A stretch of 64,000 nt of DNA from Flavobacterium sp. LC2016-23 (GTDB lineage Bacteria > Bacteroidota > Bacteroidia > Flavobacteriales > Flavobacteriaceae): the NCBI RefSeq assembly GCF_009674775.1, contig NZ_WKKE01000021.1:45608-109607 (forward strand). Reading direction: 5' to 3'. The notes under the pieces were generated by a model, which ran no database searches, was not told the DNA's origin, and saw only the letters and a program-made list of their open reading frames with translations. A program made the position numbers and the translations under genes. Positions 17,103 through 25,435 of the stretch are shown one piece after another (the stretch's first letter is position 1; each line of letters starts with the position of its first letter).

Positions 17103-18557
17103 ATGGGTAAAATAGGCGGATTTAAAGAATATAACAGAGCCGACGAAAGTAATTTAGCAGTAGCAGAACGTGTTTCGAACTACAACGAATTTACCATTCC
17201 GTTAGCAGAAGATAAGAAAAAAGAACAAGGTTCAAGATGTATGGATTGTGGTATTCCTTTTTGCCACAGTGCCTGTCCGTTAGGAAATTTAATTCCTGAC
17301 TTCAACGACATGGTACATCAGGAAGAATGGCAGGGTGCATTGGAGATTTTACAATCTACTAATAACTTTCCGGAATTTACAGGCCGCTTATGCCCTGCAC
17401 CATGTGAAAAATCATGTGTCTTGGGCATCATCAAAGAACCGGTTGCGATCGAAAACATCGAGAAAAACATCATCGAAAGAGGTTTTGCCGAAGGATGGAT
17501 CAAACCACAAACACCATTAACCAGAACAGGAAAAACTGTAGCCATTATTGGTTCAGGTCCTGCCGGTCTGGCAGCTGCCCAGCAATTGAACAGAGCCGGT
17601 CACACGGTAACTGTTTTTGAAAGAGACAATGCTATTGGAGGTTTATTGCGTTACGGAATTCCGAATTTCAAATTAGAAAAAGGAATTATCGACAGACGTG
17701 TAGCTATCCTTGAGGCTGAAGGAATCACTTTCAAAACCAATGTAAATGTGGGTGTTAACTTTAGCGTTGAAGAACTGAATGCTTTCGATTCTATCGTATT
17801 GTGCGGAGGAGCAACAGAAAGAAGAAGTTTGCCAACTAAAGGAATCGAAAGCAAAGGCGTTGTTCAGGCAATGGATTTCTTAACACAACAAACCAAAGTT
17901 TTATACGGAGAATCCATTCCGGATCAGGTGAAGGCAACCGGAAAAGACGTCATCGTAATTGGTGGTGGAGATACAGGTTCTGACTGCGTTGGAACATCCA
18001 ACCGACACGGAGCAAAATCAGTAACTAATTTCGAAATTTTACCAAAACCTCCGGTTGGAAGAAGCGAATCAACACCTTGGCCTTTCTGGCCCTTGCAGTT
18101 GAAAACGTCCTCTTCTCACGAAGAAGGCTGCGACAGAAACTGGTTAATCAATACAAAAGAATTCTTATCCAATGATAAAGGAGAACTGGTAGGATTAAAA
18201 ACGGTGGAAGTACAATGGAAAATGACTCCGGGTCAGCGTCCTGAATTAATCGAAAAAGAAGGTTCCGAAAAAATCTGGCCATGCGATTTAGCTTTACTGG
18301 CTTTAGGATTTACAGGTCCGGAAAAAACTTTAAGCGAGCAATTAGGACTTGAAATTGATATGAGAAGCAACTATAAAGCTAAAAATTACCAAACCAACGT
18401 TCCTCACATCTTCACAGCCGGTGATATGCGAAGAGGGCAATCCTTAATCGTATGGGCAATCTCAGAAGGTCGCGAAGCAGCAAGAGAAGTAGATTTGTTC
18501 TTAATGGGCTCTACCAACCTGCCAACTAAAGGAAACGGAGATTTACCGAGTTTGTAA
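17103..18557 (+). CDS. gltD: glutamate synthase (NADPH) small subunit
   Basis: A 484-residue GOGAT beta subunit that passes electrons from NADPH through FAD and 4Fe-4S clusters to GltB. Cysteine motifs for the clusters lie at the N-terminus (CMDCGIPFCHSACPLG and LCPAPCEKSCVLG). The FAD-binding fold follows (VAIIGSGPAGLAAAQQL, near 150), then the NADPH fold (VIVIGGGDTGSDCVG) and the C-terminal FAD motif HIFTAGDMRRGQSLIVWAI. The length is normal. MGKIGGFKEYNR at ATG 17103 is the conserved family start. It is the second gene of a gltBD operon. Confidence 0.97.
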   Translation: MGKIGGFKEYNRADESNLAVAERVSNYNEFTIPLAEDKKKEQGSRCMDCGIPFCHSACPLGNLIPDFNDMVHQEEWQGALEILQSTNNFPEFTGRLCPAPCEKSCVLGIIKEPVAIENIEKNIIERGFAEGWIKPQTPLTRTGKTVAIIGSGPAGLAAAQQLNRAGHTVTVFERDNAIGGLLRYGIPNFKLEKGIIDRRVAILEAEGITFKTNVNVGVNFSVEELNAFDSIVLCGGATERRSLPTKGIESKGVVQAMDFLTQQTKVLYGESIPDQVKATGKDVIVIGGGDTGSDCVGTSNRHGAKSVTNFEILPKPPVGRSESTPWPFWPLQLKTSSSHEEGCDRNWLINTKEFLSNDKGELVGLKTVEVQWKMTPGQRPELIEKEGSEKIWPCDLALLALGFTGPEKTLSEQLGLEIDMRSNYKAKNYQTNVPHIFTAGDMRRGQSLIVWAISEGREAAREVDLFLMGSTNLPTKGNGDLPSL

Positions 18558-18650
18558 TTTTTAGGCTACTAAGAGACTCAAACGCTAAGAGAATAATTTT
18601 TTTTCTTTGCATTTTATTTAATCTTTATTGCGATAAACAACATAACTACT

Positions 18651-18690
18651 AACAAACCCTTGAATATAAATTCAAGGGTTTTGTTTTTTT
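18651..18690 (+). terminator. terminator of gltD
   Basis: AAACCCTTGAAT and its complement ATTCAAGGGTTT form a stem of about 11 bp with a short AT loop, followed by a run of T after position 18684. Confidence 0.85.
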
Positions 18691-18724
18691 TTTGCCACAG
18701 ATTATTTTTTTTTCACCACAACCA

Positions 18725-19560
18725 GAGCGATACCTAACAGACGAAGCAATTCACGAATTATTCTAATTTCTTTTCTGGCTGTTTCTATTTCAAAACATAA
18801 CCCGTGGTTTCAACCACAGAAAACAATATATGATTACATCCAATCCGCAACGTTTACCGTGGTTGAAACCACGGACTATGTTTTATACATTTTGTGGAAA
18901 TCCATAATAAAAATTTGCGAAAATTCGTGACCCGAGCGATAGCTAACAGGCGAAGCAATTCACGAATTATTCTAATTTCTTTTCTGGCTGTTTCTATTTC
19001 AAAACATAACCCGTGGTTTCAACTACTGGAAAACAATATATGATTACATCCAATCCGCAACGTTTAACATGGTTGAAACCATGGGCTATGTTTTATGCAT
19101 TTTGTGGAAAAACAAAATAAAAATTTGTAAAATTCGTGACCCTGGCGATAGCTAAAAGGCGAAGCAATTCACGAATTATTCTAATTTCTTTTCTGGCTGT
19201 TTCCATTTCAAAACATAACCCGTGGTTTCAACTACTGGAAAACAATATATGATTACATCCAATCCGCAACGTTTAACGTGGTTGAAACCACGGGAAATGT
19301 TTTATGCATTTTGTGGGAAAACAAAATAAAAATTTGTAAAATTCGTGACCCTGGCGATAGCTAAAAGACGAAGCAATTCACGAATTATTCTAATTTCTTT
19401 TCTGGCTGTTCCTATTTCAAAACATAACCCGTGGTTTCAACCACGGGGACACAATATCATTACATCCAATCCGCAACGTTTACCGGGGTTGAAACCACAG
19501 GAAATGTTTTATGCATTTTGTGGAAATCCAAAATAAAAATTTGCTAAAATTCGTGAAAGT
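18725..19560. repeat. tandem array of four 209-bp units with hairpin cores
   Basis: The marker gcga of the unit start occurs at 18727, 18936, 19145 and 19354, giving a period of exactly 209 bp in all three steps. Each unit reads gcgatagctaacaggcgaag, then a hairpin core with arms CCGTGGTTTCAACCAC and GTGGTTGAAACCACGG around a spacer with gattacatccaatccgcaac, then a tail ending aaaattcgtga. The arms share the central GGTTTCAACC with the 7.3 and 10.5 kb elements. Units differ by scattered substitutions. No credible gene lies inside. Confidence 0.9.
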
Positions 19561-19736
19561 AGTGGCAAAAAAAACAATAAAATATATGCTAATCTTTTAA
19601 TCTGTGATAAAAACTCAGTAACTTAGAGCCTCAGCACCTTAGAAGCTCAAAAGAGAATTTTATAAAAATTCGAAATAACCGACTTTTTGTTTAAAAACAA
19701 ACAATTTGTTACAATTTGTTATTTTTCTACAAATAA

Positions 19737-19767
19737 TTTGCTGTTAGTCAAAAGTGTAATAACTTTG
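19737..19767 (+). promoter_or_regulatory. lysA promoter
   Basis: TTTG at 19737-19740, a 19-bp spacer, then TAACTTTG at 19760-19767. This is an exact match to the Bacteroidota vegetative promoter TTTG-N19-TAnnTTTG. The start codon is 17 bp downstream of the box, implying a leader of only about ten bases. Confidence 0.85.
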
Positions 19768-19784
19768 CTCAAAATAGTTTAAAA

Positions 19785-21008
19785 ATGCAAGCAAAAGATT
19801 TACTGCAGTTAGCAGACCAATTTGGAAGTCCATTATATGTTTATGATGCCGAAAAAATCCAATCACAGTACAACAGGTTAACCAAAGCTTTCTCTAAGGT
19901 AGAAAACTTGAGAGTTAATTATGCCATGAAGGCATTGTCTAACGTTGCGATTCTTCAGTTGTTAAAGAACATGGGGTCTGGTTTAGATACTGTATCGATT
20001 CAGGAAGTTTTATTAGGACTTCATGCTGGCTATGATCCTGACAAAATCTTTTTTACACCAAACGGAGTTTCTCTCGAAGAAATCGAAGAAGTTGCTGCAA
20101 TGGGTGTACAAATCAATATTGACAACTTATCTATTCTGGAGCAATTCGGAACAAAATATCCTCAGATTCCGGTATGCATTCGTATCAATCCGCACGTAAT
20201 GGCGGGTGGAAATGCTAATATTTCGGTAGGACATATCGATAGTAAATTCGGAATTTCGGTACATCAAATACCCCATATTTTGCGAATTGTGGAGAATACA
20301 AAAATGAGTATTGTTGGAATTCACATGCACACAGGGTCTGATATTCTTGATATCGAAGTATTCCTGTATGCTGCTGAAATCCTGTTTGATACCGCTAAAC
20401 ATTTTAAAGATTTAGAATTTTTAGATTTCGGAAGTGGATTCAAAGTGCCATACAAAAAAGACGATATCGAAACCGACATCGAAGAATTAGGTAAAAAATT
20501 ATCCAAAAGATTCAATTCTTTCTGTGCGGAATATGGCAGGGATTTAACGCTGATTTTCGAACCAGGGAAATTTTTGGTGAGTGAAGCAGGTTTCTTCTTA
20601 GCCAAAGTAAACGTAGTAAAACAAACAACCTCAACAGTTTTCGCCGGAGTGGACAGTGGTTTCAATCACTTAATCCGTCCGATGTTTTATGGTTCACAGC
20701 ATTATATCGAAAACATTTCCAATCCAAAAGGAAAAGAGCGTTTTTATTCTGTGGTAGGATACATTTGTGAAACGGATACTTTTGCCAACAACCGCAGAAT
20801 TTCAGAAATTACTGAAGGTGATATTTTAGCTTTCAGAAACGCCGGAGCCTATTGTTTCTCTATGTCTTCGAACTACAATTCAAGATACAAACCAGCCGAA
20901 GTTTTATGGAAAGACGGAAAAGGAATCTTAATTCGTCAACACGAAACATTCGAAGATTTGCTTAAAAATCAAATTCCGTTGCCAGAAGAAGTTGCTGCAA
21001 CAGTTTAA
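19785..21008 (+). CDS. lysA: diaminopimelate decarboxylase
   Basis: A 407-residue fold-type III PLP enzyme that makes L-lysine from meso-diaminopimelate. The N-terminal TIM barrel carries the cofactor lysine in NYAMKAL (Lys49), HMHTGSD, and FGSGFKVPY for the phosphate. The C-terminal barrel contains GYICETDTF with the catalytic Cys-Glu and GAYCFSMSSNYNSR for the substrate. These motifs separate it from ornithine/arginine decarboxylases. It is a single gene with a consensus promoter and its own terminator; other lysine genes are not adjacent. Confidence 0.95.
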   Translation: MQAKDLLQLADQFGSPLYVYDAEKIQSQYNRLTKAFSKVENLRVNYAMKALSNVAILQLLKNMGSGLDTVSIQEVLLGLHAGYDPDKIFFTPNGVSLEEIEEVAAMGVQINIDNLSILEQFGTKYPQIPVCIRINPHVMAGGNANISVGHIDSKFGISVHQIPHILRIVENTKMSIVGIHMHTGSDILDIEVFLYAAEILFDTAKHFKDLEFLDFGSGFKVPYKKDDIETDIEELGKKLSKRFNSFCAEYGRDLTLIFEPGKFLVSEAGFFLAKVNVVKQTTSTVFAGVDSGFNHLIRPMFYGSQHYIENISNPKGKERFYSVVGYICETDTFANNRRISEITEGDILAFRNAGAYCFSMSSNYNSRYKPAEVLWKDGKGILIRQHETFEDLLKNQIPLPEEVAATV

Positions 21009-21034
21009 AATAAAAAAAAGAGAATATTGTTAAG

Positions 21035-21065
21035 TCCCGTTTCATTTTGAAGCGGGATTTTTTTT
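21035..21065 (+). terminator. terminator of lysA
   Basis: TCCCGTTTC (21035-21043) pairs with GAAGCGGGA (21049-21057), with one G-U pair and a 5-base loop, followed by eight T. Confidence 0.85.
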
Positions 21066-21111
21066 ATTGTAGATTTCAGACTTTAGATTTTAGATTAAAA
21101 AACGTATGTCC

Positions 21112-21130
21112 GGCTGAGCGAAGTCGAAGC
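21112..21130 (-). repeat. short dispersed motif CTTCGACTTCGCTCAG
   Basis: On the minus strand this reads GCTTCGACTTCGCTCAGCC. Near-identical copies occur on the plus strand at 33167-33184 and 53215-53232. It is a non-coding dispersed repeat of unknown role. Confidence 0.6.
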
Positions 21131-21153
21131 CCACGCAAAGTAACCAAAATGTT

Positions 21154-21255
21154 TGTCATTTAGACGAAGAAGAAATCTTCGTAAGAAACTCCGCAAAGTA
21201 AATCGCCAATCTTTACCTAATACTGGATGCGATTTCTCCTTGCGTCGAAATGACA
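21154..21255. repeat. diverged inverted-repeat element, TGTCATTTCGACG family
   Basis: The ends read TGTCATTTAGACGAAGAAG and CCTTGCGTCGAAATGACA, matching the outer arms of the two elements at 26963 and 27524. It is 102 bp against 117 bp for those copies and its interior differs, so it is an older or decayed member. Confidence 0.7.
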
Positions 21256-21267
21256 AACTTTACGCAC

Positions 21268-21302
21268 AACAAACCCGACAGGTTTTTAAAACCTGTCGGG
21301 TT
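21268..21302. repeat. perfect palindrome, aaacccgacaggtttt type
   Basis: AACCCGACAGGTTTT is followed directly by AAAACCTGTCGGGTT, a long uninterrupted palindrome able to form a strong hairpin. It is in the gap after lysA. The rest of the gap (21303-21477) shows nothing recognisable. Confidence 0.7.
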
Positions 21303-21477
21303 TACTAACTCCAAAAATTAGAATTTAATATTTTGAATATTTTCCTCCTTGCCCGGATTCCGGCTATATGTTTTGCTCCGTTCTAGGACACAAGGATCTT
21401 CTCCATCCCAGACTCAAATTGTTTTTAAAATAAATTACAGATTTACATTACAAATAATTACTTTTGAAAAGTTTTAA

Positions 21478-21924
21478 TTAGTATATAGATTTAAGGGACT
21501 TTCAAATGCAATAGTAGCAATTAAAGGTAATCAACTTGAAAATATAGGTCAAATTTCAGAAATCTTAAATTATTTTGAAGATGAAAATCTTATTAATGAA
21601 ATTTCAGGAGCGGCATAATTTAAAAATGGCTGGACAATTTTAATAGATGAAGAAATGGTATTTGTCACTAAAGAAGATTTACTTCAAGAATTATCTGAGG
21701 AATTAGATACAGAAGTCTTTTCTTTTACAATACAATCTACTTCGGCGACTTATGGCTTCTCCTATTTTAATAAAGATATTTCAAGAGTGTTTTTAGTTCA
21801 GGATGGAGATATAATAACAAATGAGGGGGATAAAATGATTCAAGAAAAAGATTTGAGTATTGACAAGAATATTTCCAAAAATGAAATTTTAAAGATTGCC
21901 AAAAAAATTAGCATTGATACCTAA
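21478..21924 (+). pseudogene. broken gene of unknown family (internal stop, no start codon)
   Basis: One reading frame runs from 21478 to a stop at 21922-21924 and is interrupted only by TAA at 21616-21618. Before the stop it reads FKGLSNAIVAIKGNQLENIG, and after it FKNGWTILIDEEMVFVT. Protein-like composition continues through both halves (STSATYGFSYF, RVFLVQDGDIITNEGD). There is no ATG at the N-terminal end, and a stop lies at 21475. The intact ATG at 21655 would give only an 89-residue C-terminal part. I do not recognise the family; the pattern resembles small cytosolic proteins common in toxin-immunity regions, but that is a weak impression. Confidence 0.6.
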
Positions 21925-21961
21925 TTTTTGCAATACCTTATATAAAGTAAATAAAAAAGAA

Positions 21962-22591
21962 ATGGCTCAAGACGATCATTCTAAAATAATTAACAAAGTA
22001 GCAAAAGAAAAATTAGGACCTTATGGAATAGTTCAAAAAGGAAAATCACGATTATGGATTGATGATCAAGGTTGGTTTATCATTTTAATAGAATTTCAAC
22101 CGTTTACCCGGAAAAAAGGGACAACGTTAAATGTCGGAATCAATTTTAATTGGTTGAATAATGAATATTTCTCATTTGACATCGGATATAGACAAGATAC
22201 AGGTTTTGTAGAATATCAAACCGATAATCAATTTATGAAAGAGGTTGAACTATATTGTGATAAAGCCATCGAAATCATACTTAACTTTAGAAATAATCTT
22301 CAAAATAATAATCGAAAAAATTTTATTTTAAATTATACATTTACAAGCGAAAGTTTATGGGGAAATTATCATAAAGGAACAATCTTAGGAATACTTGGCG
22401 AAACCACTAAAATGAAAAATCACTTTTCAGCAATTTTAAATGAAGAAGCTCAATTTGATTGGATAAAAAATTTGCAATCACAAGTTAAATTTTTAATTGA
22501 AAGTAAGGATTTCATCGTGGAAATTAGAAAAATAATAAATGACTCCAGAAAATCAAAAAAGCTTCCTGAACGAGAAATCAATTTATTGTAA
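21962..22591 (+). CDS. hypothetical protein, DUF4304-like
   Basis: A 209-residue cytosolic protein without signal peptide or membrane segments. The N-terminal half (INKVAKEKLGPYGIVQKGKS, WFIILIEFQPFTRKKGTTLN, VGINFNWL) has the helix-then-sheet layout of DUF4304 proteins, a family of unknown function often found among small accessory genes. The reading frame extends upstream to 21896, overlapping the broken gene, but ATG 21962 (MAQDDHSK) gives a natural N-terminus. The family assignment is tentative. It lies 37 bp after the broken gene, possibly as a former operon partner. Confidence 0.5.
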   Translation: MAQDDHSKIINKVAKEKLGPYGIVQKGKSRLWIDDQGWFIILIEFQPFTRKKGTTLNVGINFNWLNNEYFSFDIGYRQDTGFVEYQTDNQFMKEVELYCDKAIEIILNFRNNLQNNNRKNFILNYTFTSESLWGNYHKGTILGILGETTKMKNHFSAILNEEAQFDWIKNLQSQVKFLIESKDFIVEIRKIINDSRKSKKLPEREINLL

Positions 22592-22813
22592 GAGAAATAT
22601 TTTACCCTAATAGGCATTCAATTTACTAAATACAAATTCAGAATTAACTTATAATTGGTTGGAGACAAACTAAACTTAATATTCCACGAGATAGAATGAA
22701 ATTTTAGAACCATTTATTACAATAGATTTTTTTGCTCTTTCAAAGCAAATGAATTTAACCAACTAAAATAAAAATCTTATTTTTAGCTTAATAAACCAAA
22801 CCCCAAAAACAAA

Positions 22814-23263
22814 ATGAAACTTACAATTACCCTATCGCTATTATTCCTCCTATTTACAACAAATATATCCAGCCAGACGATTGCTGATTTAAAACTAAAA
22901 CCTAAAGAAATCCCAAAAGGTTATACTTTAAGCGACGGTCATATTTGTGTTTCTCCTCAGGCCTGCACTTTTTATACTGATATTGAAACGTACAGCAATA
23001 TGACGGGAGTCTTAAAAAGCAAAGCGGTTCAAAGTTTCAAAAATAAAACAGATAGCGGTTCTATCATGTATTTTGAATTTGAAAACAGGTTTAAAGGTGA
23101 TAGACTTCTACAGGGAATGCTTTGGGGAAAAGACGGAGAACCAACAAACGAGCATCCGGAAGAATATCTTGCAGAAGGAAAATTTCTGATCATCTGGAGT
23201 TTTCGTCCTAACAGTAAGATCAAAGAAAAATCAGAAGCCAAAATTGATGCGATTTTGCAATAA
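22814..23263 (+). CDS. secreted protein of unknown function
   Basis: A 149-residue protein with a signal peptide (residues 1-20, TTNISSQ cleavage region). The mature part is small and mixed, with two cysteines in GHICVSPQACTFY that could form a disulfide. I do not recognise the family. It is followed 26 bp later by a small lipoprotein on the same strand, and the two may be co-transcribed. A -7-like TATTTTTA lies at 22779-22786. Confidence 0.6.
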   Translation: MKLTITLSLLFLLFTTNISSQTIADLKLKPKEIPKGYTLSDGHICVSPQACTFYTDIETYSNMTGVLKSKAVQSFKNKTDSGSIMYFEFENRFKGDRLLQGMLWGKDGEPTNEHPEEYLAEGKFLIIWSFRPNSKIKEKSEAKIDAILQ

Positions 23264-23289
23264 GTTTTATCGAATTTAAAAAAAACATA

Positions 23290-23637
23290 ATGAAAAACTC
23301 ATATATTTTTATCCTCCTAATTTTTGCTATATCATCTTGTAGTAAAAAATCAGCACTTAATCCTCTTTTAGGTGACTGGAAAATGAAAGAATTGGTAAAT
23401 AATGGAAATGTATCTGATAAAACTACTTTTACCGATGATTCGATTATTACTGTAATTGATACTGAGGGAAAATCGATTGAGATAAAAGGAATTTATAAGT
23501 TTGATCGAAAAAATAAATCTCTGGAAATTACAACCAGATCTTATAATGTAAATTATAAAATTGTCAGTATAGACGATGATCATATGGATCTGGAGGATGC
23601 ACAATCAAAAAAGATATTTAAATATATCCGATATTAA
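23290..23637 (+). CDS. small lipoprotein, lipocalin-like
   Basis: A 115-residue protein with a lipoprotein signal (ISSC, Cys17). The mature part begins with a GDWKMKELV-type strand and then alternating beta strands (TTFTDDSIITVID, IKGIYKFDRKN, LEITTRSYNVNYKIVSID), the layout of the short lipocalin-like domain common in Bacteroidota lipoproteins. Its ligand is unknown. It is probably the last gene of a two-gene unit with the secreted protein before it. Confidence 0.6.
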   Translation: MKNSYIFILLIFAISSCSKKSALNPLLGDWKMKELVNNGNVSDKTTFTDDSIITVIDTEGKSIEIKGIYKFDRKNKSLEITTRSYNVNYKIVSIDDDHMDLEDAQSKKIFKYIRY

Positions 23638-23724
23638 TATACCCGGTAATTTACTCCTCCAATATATTTTTTTTGGGCACGAGCGGAACTCTCGCTAGGG
23701 GGACAATAACAAAAGCCCGAAAAT

Positions 23725-24168
23725 CTAATTACATAAGATTATAAAAACTTTAATACTTCCTTTTTTCATAGTCGTAAAGGCATTTATTTTTCCATTTTCA
23801 ATTAAAAAATATTCAATAATCTTTTCCCCGTCCTTTAAAACGAAGACTTTTGAAAAGTCTTCGTTTATAAATTCTTTTTTAACTTCCTGTGCTTCATTCG
23901 CTACGTGTAGTATTTTTAATTTTGATAAATCTTTAGATTGCATTTCTTTTCTTACCAAAGAAATACTATATTCTATAAATTTATCTGAGTCTTCTTTTTT
24001 TGCTGTATTACTTTTGTTTTCACAAATGTATTTTTCCTTTATAGAAGTTATTTCAATGTTTTCATCTTTACATGAAGCAAGAAAATCAAAAATTATTTTT
24101 TTCTCCTGACTTTGAATATTACAACTAATAAGGGAAATTATGAGGCACTTAATTATTAGATATTTCAT
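23725..24168 (-). CDS. small lipoprotein of unknown function
   Basis: A 147-residue protein from ATG 24168 (MKYLIIKCLIISLISC), with a lipoprotein signal ending at the SLISC cysteine. The mature part is Lys/Glu-rich and mixed alpha/beta (FVLKDGEKIIEYFLIENGKI). I do not recognise the family. An earlier in-frame ATG at 24198 lies within the upstream gene and is less likely. It begins 7 bp after the stop of the larger lipoprotein gene at 24176, so the two are almost certainly co-transcribed, and the pair may work together. Confidence 0.6.
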   Translation of the reverse strand: MKYLIIKCLIISLISCNIQSQEKKIIFDFLASCKDENIEITSIKEKYICENKSNTAKKEDSDKFIEYSISLVRKEMQSKDLSKLKILHVANEAQEVKKEFINEDFSKVFVLKDGEKIIEYFLIENGKINAFTTMKKGSIKVFIILCN

Positions 24169-24175
24169 AGTGAGT

Positions 24176-25435
24176 TTAATTTGAATTAGAAAGAGCAATT
24201 CCTCCAGTTGTCTTTATAGTAGCACCCGAAGGTAGTGCCATATTTCGAATATCCTGCCCTAAATTACCAGGATTAGTACCACCACCACCTGGCCAAGATC
24301 CATCTGTATTTGGTAATTTCAAACCGCCTGCTGCTGAAATCTGTTGAGCAAAATCACTGCAGTTATTTGTATTCAAGTTATATGGGCTTTTATAACTTAC
24401 AATATTTGAAATTACATTAGATAGTTGTGAGGCATTTAATGTTTGAGATATTCTAACATCATAAGGGTGTGCACTATCATTAATATATGCGGGGTTTGCA
24501 CTTGGCGCAGTAAAAGGATTTACACCATTAGAAGGGTAAAAACCTATAACTCTAACAACGCCGTTCTGTTCTATAGCTAAAAAAGTATGACCGACATCAG
24601 GATTTACAACTCCACTGTAAGCATCTGATCCATTTGCAATAGGTTGATCCACATATACATGAAGCGTTCCCCCTGAATTTAAATTAAAACTTTTTAAGTA
24701 ATCTTGTCTATTTAATATTTTTTTAGCTTCCTGAGGCGCATTTAATAGAATATTTCTAGACCATGTTCTGACTACTGGCCCTGATATGCCTGGCATATAT
24801 CCAGGAGGTAAACTTCCGGGACTATAATCAGGAAACCAAGTCCAAGAGCTACATTTAGTATAATTACCTACTGTAACATAGTAGGTACAAACAAGTCTAT
24901 TTGTTGTATTTTTTGTTTCGCCATAATTGTGTAAACTTACCTCTTTTCCATTTTCAAATTTTCCTGAATATAAAACTTTCTTTTTGGTGTTTTGAACTGT
25001 TATATATCCTGAATAATTAGTTCCTGTTTTATAAAGACTAAATTTGCTACTATTGTCAAAACTTTTATTATTAGTAGTATAATCAATGCTAAATACTTTG
25101 TATATTTCCTCTTTGTCTTCAATAAAAAGTAATCTCATGTAGTTTTTATAATCTTTATCTTCAATAACATTTGTAGAGGTGTTTTTTATTAAAACAAGAG
25201 GCACTTCGACTGCTTTTCTCCCTTCTTCATCAATTATTACAGCATTGTCCCAATCTATATTTTTTGTATATTCTAAGACTTCCAGATTTACATCATTATT
25301 TTCAAACCAATTTTTCGCGTTTTTAACAGCAAAATTTTCAGGGTTAGATTCCATTTCTTCCGTTTGACATCTCAAGAATAAGACCGCTGTGCCTATAAAA
25401 ATAAAGACATAGAAAAAAATATTTATTTTACGCAT
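24176..25435 (-). CDS. lipoprotein with a putative permuted NlpC/P60-like domain
   Basis: A 419-residue exported protein. Residues 1-22 form a hydrophobic signal followed by Cys23; an arginine just before the cysteine makes the Lipo-box atypical. Residues 30-180 are a beta-rich region of unknown type, and 196-220 are Pro/Gly-rich. The C-terminal part has His283 in VGHTFLAIEQNG and Cys359 in TNNCSDFAQQI. The order His then Cys, with a helix starting at the Cys, is that of circularly permuted NlpC/P60 (LRAT/YiiX-like) thiol hydrolases. Enzyme activity is therefore plausible but unproven. The last 45 residues are Gly/Asn-rich. It is followed 7 bp later by a small lipoprotein gene. Confidence 0.6.
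   Translation of the reverse strand: MRKINIFFYVFIFIGTAVLFLRCQTEEMESNPENFAVKNAKNWFENNDVNLEVLEYTKNIDWDNAVIIDEEGRKAVEVPLVLIKNTSTNVIEDKDYKNYMRLLFIEDKEEIYKVFSIDYTTNNKSFDNSSKFSLYKTGTNYSGYITVQNTKKKVLYSGKFENGKEVSLHNYGETKNTTNRLVCTYYVTVGNYTKCSSWTWFPDYSPGSLPPGYMPGISGPVVRTWSRNILLNAPQEAKKILNRQDYLKSFNLNSGGTLHVYVDQPIANGSDAYSGVVNPDVGHTFLAIEQNGVVRVIGFYPSNGVNPFTAPSANPAYINDSAHPYDVRISQTLNASQLSNVISNIVSYKSPYNLNTNNCSDFAQQISAAGGLKLPNTDGSWPGGGGTNPGNLGQDIRNMALPSGATIKTTGGIALSNSN

Noticed and set aside
19345..19536. A 63-codon frame in the 209-bp array
   Set aside because: It crosses unit borders and is a by-product of the repeat sequence; the other units do not keep it open.
18725..19560. A CRISPR array
   Set aside because: The repeats are 209 bp with near-identical interiors and no short repeat/unique spacer pattern, and no cas genes are present.
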